64,000 nucleotides of DNA, from assembly GCA_902623735.1 (NCBI GenBank), contig CACNUU010000002.1:1-64000 (forward strand). Reading direction: 5' to 3'. The position numbers and the translations under genes are program-made. The notes below the pieces were generated by a model. That model was given only the letters and a program-made list of their open reading frames with translations. It did no database searches and was not told where the DNA came from. Shown in pieces: positions 21,471 to 29,980 of the stretch (the stretch's first letter is position 1; the number at the start of each line of letters is the position of its first letter). This DNA is from an uncultured Pelagibacteraceae bacterium (GTDB taxonomy: Bacteria; Pseudomonadota; Alphaproteobacteria; Pelagibacterales; Pelagibacteraceae).

Positions 21471-22348
21471 GCAGCTTTTTTCTTTTTTACTAAAGATAAA
21501 TAACTCTCATTTAAATCAATAATCATTTCACAAACCTTATATTGATTTTCAGCAATGCATGATACTGGAGTAACCTCCGCGGCTGTTCCAGTTAAAAAAC
21601 AACCAACAAAACTTTTTAATTCCTCTGGCTTTATTTTTCTCTCATTAACTTTTATATTTTTTGATTTTGCTATTTCAATTACCGTTCTTCTTGTAATTCC
21701 GTCAAGAAACGAGTCAGGAATAGGTGTGTGCAGTTCGCCACTTTTGTCTTTAAAAAAAATATTTGCACCAGTTGCCTCAGCAATATTACCTTCATGATCA
21801 AGCATTAAAGAATCAGTGTAACCTTGTCTTTCTGCTTCATGTTTCGAGAGAGTACATATCATATACAAACCAGAAGCTTTAGTATCCCAGGGAATAGTGT
21901 TTGGCGCGGGTCTCCTCCAACTTGAAACATTTAATTTAATACCCTCAATTTTTAGTTTTGGATCAAAATAAGAGCCCCATTCCCATGTTGCTATGGCTAC
22001 ATGAATTTTTGTTTGTTGAGCAGAAATAGCCATCATCTCACTGCCCCTCCAAGCCACTGGCCTAACATATCCGTTATCAACTTTTTGAGTTAAAATAATT
22101 TTTTTACATGCAGAATTTATTTCTGCTTCACTATAGGGAATTTCAAAACCCATTCTTTTTGCTGAATAAAATAATCTTGAAGTATGTTCCTCTAATTTAA
22201 ATATCGAACCGTCATATACTCTTTCACCTTCAAAAACACAGCTAGCATAATGCAAACCATGACTTAGTACGTGCACTTTCACCTCTGACCAATCAACTAA
22301 TTCACCATTGTACCATATTTTTCCAGACCTTTTATCGTAGGGTATCAT
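21467..22348 (-). CDS. ilvE: branched-chain amino acid aminotransferase
   Basis: The product is 293 residues, a fold-type IV PLP enzyme. The N-terminus carries VLSHGLHYASCVFEGERVY (residues about 27-45). The PLP lysine is Lys157 in IPWDTKASGLY, and the cofactor-binding segment EATGANIFF lies near 191, followed by FLTGTAAEVTPV near 252. It transfers amino groups to and from leucine, isoleucine and valine. It is divergent from the marR-ompR-envZ operon. A TTGACA/TATTTT promoter lies about 30-60 bases upstream and overlaps the opposing marR promoter. Confidence 0.95.
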   Translation of the reverse strand: MIPYDKRSGKIWYNGELVDWSEVKVHVLSHGLHYASCVFEGERVYDGSIFKLEEHTSRLFYSAKRMGFEIPYSEAEINSACKKIILTQKVDNGYVRPVAWRGSEMMAISAQQTKIHVAIATWEWGSYFDPKLKIEGIKLNVSSWRRPAPNTIPWDTKASGLYMICTLSKHEAERQGYTDSLMLDHEGNIAEATGANIFFKDKSGELHTPIPDSFLDGITRRTVIEIAKSKNIKVNERKIKPEELKSFVGCFLTGTAAEVTPVSCIAENQYKVCEMIIDLNESYLSLVKKKKAA

Positions 22349-22369
22349 TTTCGAATTATAAAAAAATTA

Positions 22370-22398
22370 TTAACAAAAAATATCTTTGTATCTATAAT
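22370..22398 (+). promoter_or_regulatory. promoter of the marR-ompR-envZ operon
   Basis: TTAACA (22370-22375) and TATAAT (22393-22398) are separated by exactly 17 bases, a near-consensus sigma-70 promoter. Transcription would begin near 22405, giving a leader of about 16 bases before the ATG at 22421. Confidence 0.6.
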
Positions 22399-22405
22399 AT
22401 GTCAA
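22377..22405 (-). promoter_or_regulatory. promoter of ilvE, overlapping the marR promoter
   Basis: On the minus strand TTGACA (22405-22400) and TATTTT (22382-22377) are separated by 17 bases. The -35 is perfect and the -10 matches four of six. The -10 of the opposing marR promoter lies entirely inside this spacer, so the two polymerase sites are mutually exclusive. Confidence 0.5.
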
Positions 22406-22420
22406 TATAACTTACCTATA

Positions 22421-22858
22421 ATGAAAGAACTTTTATATCTAAAAGACGATCAATTAAAAGATTTAATAGAAAAATTATTCATAGGCTATCGAGAAACATT
22501 TTCAGACTCTAAAAAAATTCTTGATAAATATTCAATTGGCCTGGCACATCAAAAAGTAATTCATTTACTTTCAATGTATGAGGGCATCTCAATATCTGAG
22601 TTACTTAAAAGACTTAAAATAACTAAACAAAGCTTAAATAGAGTTTTGAAGGATTTAATTAAAATAGAGCTTATTTTTTTTAAAAAAGATGACCAAGATA
22701 CAAGAATTAAACATATTTACTTAAATGAAAAAGGAAAAAAAATATTTAATGAAATTTTTGAAACACAAAAAAAAAGAATTTATAATGCTCTTCTTAGTTC
22801 AAGCTCCGAAGAAGTTATTAATTTTGATAGTGTTTTAAAAAAAATAATAAATGGATAA
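22421..22858 (+). CDS. MarR family transcriptional regulator
   Basis: The product is 145 residues with the MarR winged-helix layout: an N-terminal dimerisation helix, the recognition region ISELLKRLKITKQSLNRVLKDL near residues 52-73, and the wing with DQDTRIKHIYLNEKGKKIF near residues 88-106. It probably binds DNA as a dimer. It overlaps the response regulator gene by 8 bases, so it is made with it. MarR-plus-OmpR pairs (as in PetP/PetR of Rhodobacter) are known in alphaproteobacteria. The target is not shown by sequence, but the overlapping ilvE and own promoters just upstream are natural candidates. Confidence 0.88.
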   Translation: MKELLYLKDDQLKDLIEKLFIGYRETFSDSKKILDKYSIGLAHQKVIHLLSMYEGISISELLKRLKITKQSLNRVLKDLIKIELIFFKKDDQDTRIKHIYLNEKGKKIFNEIFETQKKRIYNALLSSSSEEVINFDSVLKKIING

Positions 22859-23528
22859 AATAATAGCACATATATTAGTTGTTGATGATGATGATGGTAT
22901 AAGATCTCTTGTTAAAAAATATTTAATTGAGAATGATTATTTAGTTACTACTGCAGATAGCGCTGAAGATGCGGTAGAAAAAATAAAAATTATTCAGTTT
23001 GATTTAATTATTTTAGACATCATGATGCCTGGAAAAAGTGGTTTAGAATTTATAAAAGATAATAAAAAAAAAATAATAACTCCAATTATTCTCTTAACTG
23101 CTAAAGGTGAGCCAAGTGAAAGAATAGAAGGTTTAGAAATTGGAGCGGATGATTATTTGCCAAAACCATTTGAACCAAAAGAACTAATTTTAAGAATTGA
23201 GAATATCATTAAAAAAACCAAGCTCAATGATCAAAAAAGAGTAATTCAGTTTCAAAATATAAAAATTGATTTAAACAAACAAATGATTTTTAAAAATGAT
23301 AATGAGTATAAGATTAATAACACTGAAAAAAAAATATTAGAAAAAATGATAAATAATCCAGGCAAAACATTTTCAAGAGAAGACATTGGATTATTAATCG
23401 AATTAGATAAAGAAAGATCTATCGACGTAATTATTACAAGACTAAGAAAAAAGATTGAAATGGATCCAAAACGTCCAAAATTTTTACAGACAATAAGAGG
23501 TACTGGATATGTTTTATGGATTGAATAA
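22851..23528 (+). CDS. ompR: OmpR-family response regulator
   Basis: The product is 225 residues. The receiver domain has the acidic pocket VVDDDDG at residues 10-16, phospho-acceptor Asp56 in LIILDIMMPGKSG, the Thr in LLTAKGEPSERIEGLEIGADDYLPKPF, and Lys near 104. The C-terminal half is a winged-helix DNA-binding domain ending in RGTGYVLW. It is activated by phosphorylation, presumably by the kinase encoded next, with which it overlaps by 20 bases. The symbol reflects the closest general type (OmpR/EnvZ). PetR-like is an alternative name for the same arrangement. Confidence 0.88.
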   Translation: MDKIIAHILVVDDDDGIRSLVKKYLIENDYLVTTADSAEDAVEKIKIIQFDLIILDIMMPGKSGLEFIKDNKKKIITPIILLTAKGEPSERIEGLEIGADDYLPKPFEPKELILRIENIIKKTKLNDQKRVIQFQNIKIDLNKQMIFKNDNEYKINNTEKKILEKMINNPGKTFSREDIGLLIELDKERSIDVIITRLRKKIEMDPKRPKFLQTIRGTGYVLWIE

Positions 23529-24828
23529 GTTTATTAAAAATATTCTTCCTAAAACTTTGTTTTATCGTGCTCTTTTAATAGTCGCGATACCAGTCATCGT
23601 TCTTCAATTAGTAATAACTATAGTTTTTTTTGATAGTTTATGGATAAAAACTAATAAAGGAATGACTAAGGCTTTAGTTAATGAAATTAATACTTTTATT
23701 GAAGTCTATAAAGATGAAAAATATGATAAAAATGAAATTAAAAATCTTTTTTCTGTCTATCAAGATTTAAATATTGAATTTGTTGAAAATGAAAATTTTA
23801 TCTATGATTATAACGAAAGATGGTTCAGTCCAATTGATAGGACATTAAGGCGTGAATTAAAACCAATATTTGGTTCACAAAATTTTTGGTTTAATACAAC
23901 AAACTACAAAGAGCTTTTAGATTTAAGAATTAGACATCAAAATGGATATTTTAAATTTCTAGTGCCAAAAGATAGAGTTACAAGCTCCTCTGCAAGAATA
24001 TTTGCACTATGGATAACAGTTCCTGCATTAATAATGATCATAATTTCGTTGATATTTTTAAAAAACCAGACACGCCCTATTACCAATCTAGCTAAAGCAG
24101 CAGAAAAATTTGGTAGAGGTGAAGAGATAGAGGAATACAAACCCTCAGGTGCTGCAGAGATCAGGCAAGCAGGTTATGAGTTTGATAGAATGCGCAAAAG
24201 AATTCTAAGGCATCTTAATCAAAGATCAGAAATGCTTTCAGGTATAAGCCATGATTTAAGAACACCTTTGACAAGAATGAAGTTACAATTGGCATTTATA
24301 AAAGATCAAGCACTAGCTGATAAATTATCTGAAGATATTAATGAAATGGAAAAAATGTTAAATGAATATCTTCAATTTACAAGCTCATCATATTTAGAAA
24401 AAGATGAACTTTTTAATGTAAGTGATTTAATAAGCTTTATAGTTAAAAAATATGATAATGAAAATATTTTTACAAATATAACACCAGAAATTTATGTTAA
24501 TGGAAGGAAAAATCTAATTAAAAGATGTATTAACAATATCATGGATAATGCAATTAAATATGGGGATAAAGTAAAAATTGAGGCTACAAAAAGTAATAAT
24601 AATTTATTTATCAAAATAGAAGATAATGGACCTGGCATACCAATTGGAGAATATGAAAATGTATTTAAACCATTTTATAAGATAGACAAGGGAAGAGCAG
24701 ACTCAAAATCAAGTGTAGGTTTAGGGTTATCAATTGCATCAGATATTATTAGATCTCATGGGGGAAATATAAGATTAGAAAAATCATCTATTAATGGATT
24801 GGGAGTTAAGATTTTTTTACCCGTTTAA
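23509..24828 (+). CDS. envZ: EnvZ-like sensor histidine kinase
   Basis: The product is 439 residues. Two membrane helices (near residues 20-42 and 165-185) enclose a periplasmic sensor domain of about 120 residues. They are followed by a HAMP linker, the HisKA domain with His248 in SGISHDLRTPLTRMK, and the ATPase domain with N-box NIMDNAIKYG near 343, DNGPGI near 375 and GLGLSIASDI near 405. The stimulus is unknown. The start is taken as the ATG inside ompR; a TTG four codons later is possible. The 3' end overlaps the opposing ubiK gene by 23 bases. Confidence 0.9.
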   Translation: MFYGLNKFIKNILPKTLFYRALLIVAIPVIVLQLVITIVFFDSLWIKTNKGMTKALVNEINTFIEVYKDEKYDKNEIKNLFSVYQDLNIEFVENENFIYDYNERWFSPIDRTLRRELKPIFGSQNFWFNTTNYKELLDLRIRHQNGYFKFLVPKDRVTSSSARIFALWITVPALIMIIISLIFLKNQTRPITNLAKAAEKFGRGEEIEEYKPSGAAEIRQAGYEFDRMRKRILRHLNQRSEMLSGISHDLRTPLTRMKLQLAFIKDQALADKLSEDINEMEKMLNEYLQFTSSSYLEKDELFNVSDLISFIVKKYDNENIFTNITPEIYVNGRKNLIKRCINNIMDNAIKYGDKVKIEATKSNNNLFIKIEDNGPGIPIGEYENVFKPFYKIDKGRADSKSSVGLGLSIASDIIRSHGGNIRLEKSSINGLGVKIFLPV

Positions 24829-25054
24829 TTTTTTTTTTATTCTTTTTAAAAAGATCTAATTGTTTTTCAAGATTTTCAACTCTTTTGGCTAATACCTCAA
24901 ACTCATCCTTGCTAGTCAATTTCATTTTAAAAATTATCTCATCTCTCTTTGACCTAAGGATACTCACTAATTCATTAGTAAGATCTTTTGAGGAAATTAG
25001 ACCTTGTTCAACTAGCTTTGCAAGTCTATCAATAACAAATTTTGAATTTTTCAT
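24806..25054 (-). CDS. UbiK/BMFP family accessory protein
   Basis: The product is 82 residues: an N-terminal amphipathic segment (DRLAKLVEQG), a conserved middle, then a C-terminal coiled coil EFEVLAKRVENLEKQLDLFK and a very basic tail KKNKKKIKRVKKS. This is the layout of the BMFP family, to which the ubiquinone-biosynthesis accessory factor UbiK belongs. It probably trimerises and binds membranes. A role in ubiquinone synthesis is likely for an aerobic alphaproteobacterium but is not shown by context. The gene runs towards envZ and overlaps its end by 23 bases. Confidence 0.75.
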   Translation of the reverse strand: MKNSKFVIDRLAKLVEQGLISSKDLTNELVSILRSKRDEIIFKMKLTSKDEFEVLAKRVENLEKQLDLFKKNKKKIKRVKKS

Positions 25055-25104
25055 ATATTTATATATTAACTTATTATACTTTAATTTTATAATTATAATT
25101 GTAA

Positions 25105-25887
25105 ATGTTCATTAATAATTTTGACCCAGTCGCTATTCAATTTTTTTCTTTGGAAATAAGATGGTATTCCCTTGCATATATATTTGGAATCTTGGTTGGT
25201 TGGTTTTTAAGTAAGAGATTTTTTATTTTAGATAACAAAATTAGAGAAAAATTTGATGATTATCTAACATTAATAATTATAGCTATAATTTTAGGAGGAA
25301 GGCTTGGGTATGTATTATTTTATAATCCTAATTATTATTTGGACAATCTAATTGATATTTTTAAAATTTGGCAAGGTGGGATGTCATTTCACGGAGGTTT
25401 GATTGGTATAATTGTTGCAACAATTTGGTACTCCAAAAAAAATGATCAAAACCCATTTGATTATTTGGATATTGTTGCTTTAGTAGCGCCTATTGGAATA
25501 TTCTTTGGACGAATTTCAAACTTTATCAATTCAGAATTATATGGGAGGGTTACTGAAATTCCATGGGGTATAAAATTTATTAAAGTTGACAATTTATATA
25601 GACATCCATCACAATTATATGAAGCTTTTTTTGAAGGTTTAGTTCTTTTAATGATTCTACTTTATGTTAGATACAAAAATAAAACTAAATTACCTGGTTT
25701 TTTATCAGGAATATTTTTATCATTTTACTCTCTTTTTAGGTTTATAATTGAGTTTTTTAGGGAACCCGATCAACAGTTAGGTTATTTAATTTTAAATTTA
25801 ACCATGGGGCAAATAATAAGTATTATTTTTTTCATTGTTGGTATTTATTTGATAATTGCTAAGTATGAAGTTCAAAGAAAACATTAA
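25105..25887 (+). CDS. lgt: prolipoprotein diacylglyceryl transferase
   Basis: The product is 260 residues with seven membrane helices. The family hallmarks are present: IRWYSLAYIFGILVGW near residue 18, WQGGMSFHGGLIG near 91, FGRISNFINSELYGRVT (the Lgt signature) near 134-150, and RHPSQLYEAFFEG near 167. It attaches diacylglycerol to the lipobox cysteine of lipoprotein precursors, and MlaA in this window is a likely client. The gene is divergent from ubiK across 50 bases and overlaps the methyltransferase gene downstream by 23 bases. Confidence 0.96.
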   Translation: MFINNFDPVAIQFFSLEIRWYSLAYIFGILVGWFLSKRFFILDNKIREKFDDYLTLIIIAIILGGRLGYVLFYNPNYYLDNLIDIFKIWQGGMSFHGGLIGIIVATIWYSKKNDQNPFDYLDIVALVAPIGIFFGRISNFINSELYGRVTEIPWGIKFIKVDNLYRHPSQLYEAFFEGLVLLMILLYVRYKNKTKLPGFLSGIFLSFYSLFRFIIEFFREPDQQLGYLILNLTMGQIISIIFFIVGIYLIIAKYEVQRKH

Positions 25888-26911
25888 TATTCCTCTAGAC
25901 AAATTTATCAATTTGTCTCTTTATGATAAAAAATTTGGATATTACATGAGAAAAAATCCTTTCGGAAAAAAAGGAGACTTTATTACTGCACCAAATATAT
26001 CAAGGCTATTTTCAGAAATGATCGTAGTTTGGATTTTAAGTTTTTGGAAAAATTTAGGGTCTCCAAAAAATTTTAATCTAGTTGAGCTAGGTGCTGGTAA
26101 TGGTGAGATGATGAAAATCTTTATTGAAAGTTTTAAGAAATTTGAAAAATTTAATAACTCATGTAAGATTTTTATTTACGAGAAAAGCCCTACACTCATT
26201 AAAATTCAAAAGAAAAAGCTTAAAGGAAATAAAATTGTTTGGTTATCTAACTTTAAAAAAATTAAAAAATTTCCTACAGTTTTCATTGCTAATGAATTTT
26301 TCGACTCAATTGCAATCAAGCAATTTATCAAGTTGGACACTTTATGGTTTGAAAGATATGTAAGTTTTAAGAAAAATAAAAAACCATTTTTTTTTGATAA
26401 GAAAATAGATATTAAAAAATTTGAAAAAAAAATTAAACATAAGGTAACTCTTAATCAGAAGTTTGTTGAATATTCTGAGGGTGGGGTAAATTATCTTAAA
26501 AATATCATTAAAATAATAAAAAAAAAACAAGGTGGCCTACTCATAATAGACTATGGTTATTTAGATAAAAAGATGAAAAATACACTTCAAGCAATATCAA
26601 ATCACAAATACTCAAATATTTTAGATAATATTGGTAACTCAGATATAACTCATAATATTAATTTTCATTTATTTAAAGAAATTGTTTTAAAATCTGGTGG
26701 ATTAAGAAATTCTATTACAACCCAGAGAAATTTTTTAATTAACTTGGGTATAAAACAAAGAGCTGAAATTTTATCAAAAAATGTCTCATTTTTAAAAAAA
26801 GCTGATATTTTTTATAGATTGGAACGGCTAATAAATGAAAAACAAATGGGTCATCTTTTTAAGGTAATGTTTATACAAAATAAAAAAAGGAAATTTAATT
26901 TAGGATTTTAG
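25865..26911 (+). CDS. MidA/NDUFAF7-like SAM-dependent methyltransferase
   Basis: I chose the ATG at 25865 (348 residues); a TTG three codons earlier is also possible. The family pattern is clear: LYDKKFGYYMRKNPFGKKGDFITAPNIS near residues 17-45, the SAM-binding VELGAGNGEMM near 73-83, ANEFFDSIA near 140, and YGYLDKK near 229. In mitochondria the homologue NDUFAF7 methylates an arginine of complex I subunit NDUFS2. A similar role in a bacterium with complex I is plausible but inferred. It overlaps lgt by 23 bases and is followed one base later by pgeF. Confidence 0.85.
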   Translation: MKFKENINIPLDKFINLSLYDKKFGYYMRKNPFGKKGDFITAPNISRLFSEMIVVWILSFWKNLGSPKNFNLVELGAGNGEMMKIFIESFKKFEKFNNSCKIFIYEKSPTLIKIQKKKLKGNKIVWLSNFKKIKKFPTVFIANEFFDSIAIKQFIKLDTLWFERYVSFKKNKKPFFFDKKIDIKKFEKKIKHKVTLNQKFVEYSEGGVNYLKNIIKIIKKKQGGLLIIDYGYLDKKMKNTLQAISNHKYSNILDNIGNSDITHNINFHLFKEIVLKSGGLRNSITTQRNFLINLGIKQRAEILSKNVSFLKKADIFYRLERLINEKQMGHLFKVMFIQNKKRKFNLGF

Positions 26912-26912
26912 T

Positions 26913-27674
26913 TTGATAATCTCAAAAAAATTAAAAAAATTTAAGAATATTTCTCATGGTTTTTTTAATCGAATTGGGGGTAAATCAAAAGGAATTTATA
27001 AAAGCTTAAATTGTGGTCCAGGATCAAATGATGAAAATATTAATATCATTAACAACTTAAAAATTGTTAAAAAAAAAATTAGCAAGAAATCTAAAAATAT
27101 TTTTTTATTACACCAAGTTCATAGTAGTAAATTTTTATTTATAGACAAAAATTCAAAAACTAAAAAAAAAAGAATAAAAGCTGATGCTGTAATTACTAAT
27201 AAAAAAAAATTACCTATTGGTATACTAACAGCTGATTGTGTGCCAATCTTAGTTTATGATCATAAGACCAATATCATTGCAGCAATACATGCTGGTTGGA
27301 AAGGTGCATATAAAGATATTGTTGTTAAAGTAATTAATTTTATGCTTAAAAAAGGATGTAATGTTAAAAATATTAACGTAGCAATAGGACCATGTATTTC
27401 GCAGAATAACTATAACGTTAAAGATGATTTTCTTAAAAAATTTGTGAAAAAAGATAAAAAAAATAAAATCTTTTTTAAAAAAAAAAGAAATGTACTTTAT
27501 TTTAACTTGCCTAGTTTCATTAAATCTCAACTAAAATCTAAGAAAATATCTAATATTGATCATATAAATATTGATACTTTTAATAGCAAAAATAATTATT
27601 TTAGTGCCAGAAGATCTTCAAAGTTAAAACATGATGATTATGGTAGAAATATTTCAATAATTATGATTAATTAA
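26913..27674 (+). CDS. pgeF: PgeF/YfiH laccase-domain protein
   Basis: The product is 253 residues. The metal-site motifs of the family are present: LLHQVHSS near residue 69, GILTADCVPILVYD near 107-120, AAIHAGWKGAYKDIV near 127-141, and IGPCIS near 163. The family has been reported as polyphenol oxidase and as a peptidoglycan editing factor, removing wrongly inserted amino acids from cell-wall precursors. The start is TTG, one base after the stop of the upstream gene, as no ATG precedes the conserved SHGFFNRIGG. Very high lysine content matches the neighbours. Confidence 0.88.
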   Translation: MIISKKLKKFKNISHGFFNRIGGKSKGIYKSLNCGPGSNDENINIINNLKIVKKKISKKSKNIFLLHQVHSSKFLFIDKNSKTKKKRIKADAVITNKKKLPIGILTADCVPILVYDHKTNIIAAIHAGWKGAYKDIVVKVINFMLKKGCNVKNINVAIGPCISQNNYNVKDDFLKKFVKKDKKNKIFFKKKRNVLYFNLPSFIKSQLKSKKISNIDHINIDTFNSKNNYFSARRSSKLKHDDYGRNISIIMIN

Positions 27675-27682
27675 ACTTTTCA

Positions 27683-28615
27683 ATGAAATTATTAACTGGA
27701 AACAGCAATAAAGCTCTAAGTAAGAATATTTCGAAATATCTAAAATCTAAACTTGTAAACTCTAGCATTAGAAAATTCTCTGATGGAGAGATCTATATAG
27801 AGATAAATGAAAATATTAGAGGTAATAGTATTTTCATAATACAATCAATTTCATCACCTGCTAATGATAATCTAATGGAATTGTTACTTTGTATTGATGC
27901 TCTTAAAAGATCATCTGCAAAAAATATTACTGCTGTCATTCCCTATTTTGGTTATGCAAGACAAGACAGGAAAGTTGTTCCTAGAACCTCGATATCAGCA
28001 AAATTAGTTTCAAATTTAATTACTAAGGCAGGCGCAGATAGAGTTGTAACTGTCGATTTACATGCAGGACAAATCCAAGGTTTTTTTGATATTCCAGTAG
28101 ATAATCTTTTTACTACCCCTATATTTGCTAGACATATAAAAAAAAGAATTAAGAGTAAAAATATTATTTGTGTAGCACCAGATGTTGGGGGATCAGAAAG
28201 AGCAAGAGCTTTAGGTAAAATTTTAAATGTTGGTCTAGCAATTGTTGACAAAAGAAGGCCCAAACCAGGTCAATCACAAGTTATGAATGTAGTTGGTGAT
28301 GTTAAAGGAAAAACTTGTGTAATTGTTGATGACATAATTGACTCTGGTGGAACTATAATAAATGCAGCCAAAGCTTTGAAAAATAGGGGGGCAAGAGAAG
28401 TTTATGTTTATATTACACATGGAGTATTGAGTGGAGAGGCTGTAAAAAAAATCAAAAATTCTGTTATAAAAAATTTAGTTATAACAGATACTATTGATAA
28501 TATAGATAAAACAAAAAGCGTAAAAAATATAGAGGTTTTACCTATATCTGGCCTGATGGGGGAAGCTATCAAAAGGATTTCAAATTCAACCTCGGTATCT
28601 GATTTATTTAAATAA
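27683..28615 (+). CDS. prs: ribose-phosphate pyrophosphokinase
   Basis: The product is 310 residues, usual length. Conserved parts are SDGEIYIEINENIRG near residue 33, DLHAGQIQGFFDIPVDNLF near 128-146, the flexible-loop region DKRRPKPGQS near 192, and the PRPP-binding loop CVIVDDIIDSGGTI near 210-223. It transfers pyrophosphate from ATP to ribose-5-phosphate, making PRPP for nucleotide, histidine and tryptophan synthesis. The next gene, rplY, starts 43 bases later. prs-rplY-pth-ychF is a widespread proteobacterial order. Confidence 0.97.
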   Translation: MKLLTGNSNKALSKNISKYLKSKLVNSSIRKFSDGEIYIEINENIRGNSIFIIQSISSPANDNLMELLLCIDALKRSSAKNITAVIPYFGYARQDRKVVPRTSISAKLVSNLITKAGADRVVTVDLHAGQIQGFFDIPVDNLFTTPIFARHIKKRIKSKNIICVAPDVGGSERARALGKILNVGLAIVDKRRPKPGQSQVMNVVGDVKGKTCVIVDDIIDSGGTIINAAKALKNRGAREVYVYITHGVLSGEAVKKIKNSVIKNLVITDTIDNIDKTKSVKNIEVLPISGLMGEAIKRISNSTSVSDLFK

Positions 28616-28658
28616 TTACCTTGATTATTTATCAACATGGGGTAAAAACCTGACATTT

Positions 28659-29384
28659 ATGAATTCTATAGACGCAAGTATACGTAACAATAAAACTAAA
28701 GGCCAGTTAAACATCATTAGGAATAATGGGAATGTGCCTGCAATAATCTATGGTGGCAAAGAGGAAAACCAAAAGATTTTTTTATCAAAGAAGCTGCTTA
28801 AATCTTTAATAGAAAAAGAAAATTTTCTTTCAAATATCCTTACCTTGACCATTGATGGCAAAACTCAAAATGTTTTACCAAGAGAGGTGAAATATCATAT
28901 TATAAGCGATGAGCCTACTCATGTTGATTTTTTAAGAGTTTTGCCAGGAGTTAAAATTAAAATTGATGTTCCGGTAAACTTTATTAACCAAGAAAAATCA
29001 CCAGGTTTAAAAAGAGGCGGAGTTTTAAACATAGTCAGAAGAAAAGTTGAATTAAGATGTCCAAGTGAGAAAATTCCTGAAAATTTGACTATTGATCTTG
29101 AAGGTGTGGATATTGGAGAAAGCTTTAAAATTTCATCAATCAAATTAGATTCTGATGTAACTCCAACAATTCAAGGTAGAGATTTCGTAATCGCAACTCT
29201 TGCAGCTCCAACAGTTATGAAAGAGCCTGAAAAACCAGTTGAGGCTGAAGGAGCAGAAGGAGAGGAAGGCGCTGATAACGTCGAAGCAGCAGCAGATGGT
29301 GAAAAACCAGCTTCAGAGGGTGAAAAAAAAGATGGTGATGATAAAAAATCTGCAGAAAAAAAACCCACTGAAGAGAAAAAATAA
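28659..29384 (+). CDS. rplY: 50S ribosomal protein L25 (long Ctc form)
   Basis: The product is 241 residues. The N-terminal L25 domain has RNNGNVPAIIYGGKEEN near residues 20-36, followed by the TL5/Ctc beta domain with PGLKRGGVLNIVRRKVELRCP near 113-133 and LEGVDIGESFKISSI near 145-159. After residue about 190 there is a low-complexity tail alternating acidic/alanine and lysine segments, typical of long alphaproteobacterial L25. It binds 5S rRNA. Translation start is the ATG at 28659 with no strong Shine-Dalgarno sequence. Confidence 0.95.
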   Translation: MNSIDASIRNNKTKGQLNIIRNNGNVPAIIYGGKEENQKIFLSKKLLKSLIEKENFLSNILTLTIDGKTQNVLPREVKYHIISDEPTHVDFLRVLPGVKIKIDVPVNFINQEKSPGLKRGGVLNIVRRKVELRCPSEKIPENLTIDLEGVDIGESFKISSIKLDSDVTPTIQGRDFVIATLAAPTVMKEPEKPVEAEGAEGEEGADNVEAAADGEKPASEGEKKDGDDKKSAEKKPTEEKK

Positions 29385-29416
29385 TTTATCTTAATCAAAA
29401 TAATCTTAATAATTCT

Positions 29417-29980
29417 ATGTTATTATTTGTAGGCTTAGGTAATCCAACTCCAGATAGCGAAAATAATAGACATAATGTAGGATTTAAAATTATTGACTCA
29501 ATAAATAAAAGTTTTGGTCTTTCGAAACAAAAACCAAAATTTAAAGGTCTTCTGACCACCGGAAATATTGGTGATAAAAAAGTTTATGCAATAAAACCAT
29601 TAACATTTATGAATAATTCAGGTATTTGCATAAGAGAATTATTGGAATATTTCAAAATTGATCCTCAAGATGTAATTGTTTTTCACGATGACCTTGATTT
29701 AGAATTTGGAAAGATAAAAGCTAAATTTGGAGGATCTAGCGCTGGCCACAATGGAATTGAGTCTATAGATAAATTTATTGGAAAAGATTATTCAAGAGTA
29801 AGAATAGGTATAGGCAAACCAAAAGGAAATGTAGAGGTTGGTGAATATGTTTTACAAAACTTTGATGAAGATGAAAATGCAAATATTGAAAAAATATCAA
29901 AAAATATAACTGAGTCATTATCAATGCTTGTTGAAAAAAAATTAGATTTATTTTCAAGCACCGTCAATAATAAAGAATGA
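29417..29980 (+). CDS. pth: peptidyl-tRNA hydrolase
   Basis: The product is 187 residues. Catalytic His19 lies in NNRHNVGF and conserved Asp in VFHDDLDL near residue 92. KPLTFMNNSG near 59-68 and the GGSSAGHNGIESI motif near 110 complete the Pth1 pattern. It recycles tRNA by cleaving peptidyl-tRNA released prematurely from ribosomes. It sits between rplY and ychF as in many proteobacteria, and its stop codon overlaps the ychF start as ATGA. Confidence 0.96.
   Translation: MLLFVGLGNPTPDSENNRHNVGFKIIDSINKSFGLSKQKPKFKGLLTTGNIGDKKVYAIKPLTFMNNSGICIRELLEYFKIDPQDVIVFHDDLDLEFGKIKAKFGGSSAGHNGIESIDKFIGKDYSRVRIGIGKPKGNVEVGEYVLQNFDEDENANIEKISKNITESLSMLVEKKLDLFSSTVNNKE

Noticed and set aside
28621..28650. 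Two small hairpins (TTGAT...ATCAA and GGT...ACC) in front of rplY as an L25 autoregulatory leader
   Set aside because: Stems of 5 and 3 pairs are expected by chance in this DNA and do not resemble a known leader.
29171..29398. Ser/Pro-rich frame opposite the end of rplY
   Set aside because: It mirrors the low-complexity acidic tail of L25 and is not a plausible protein.
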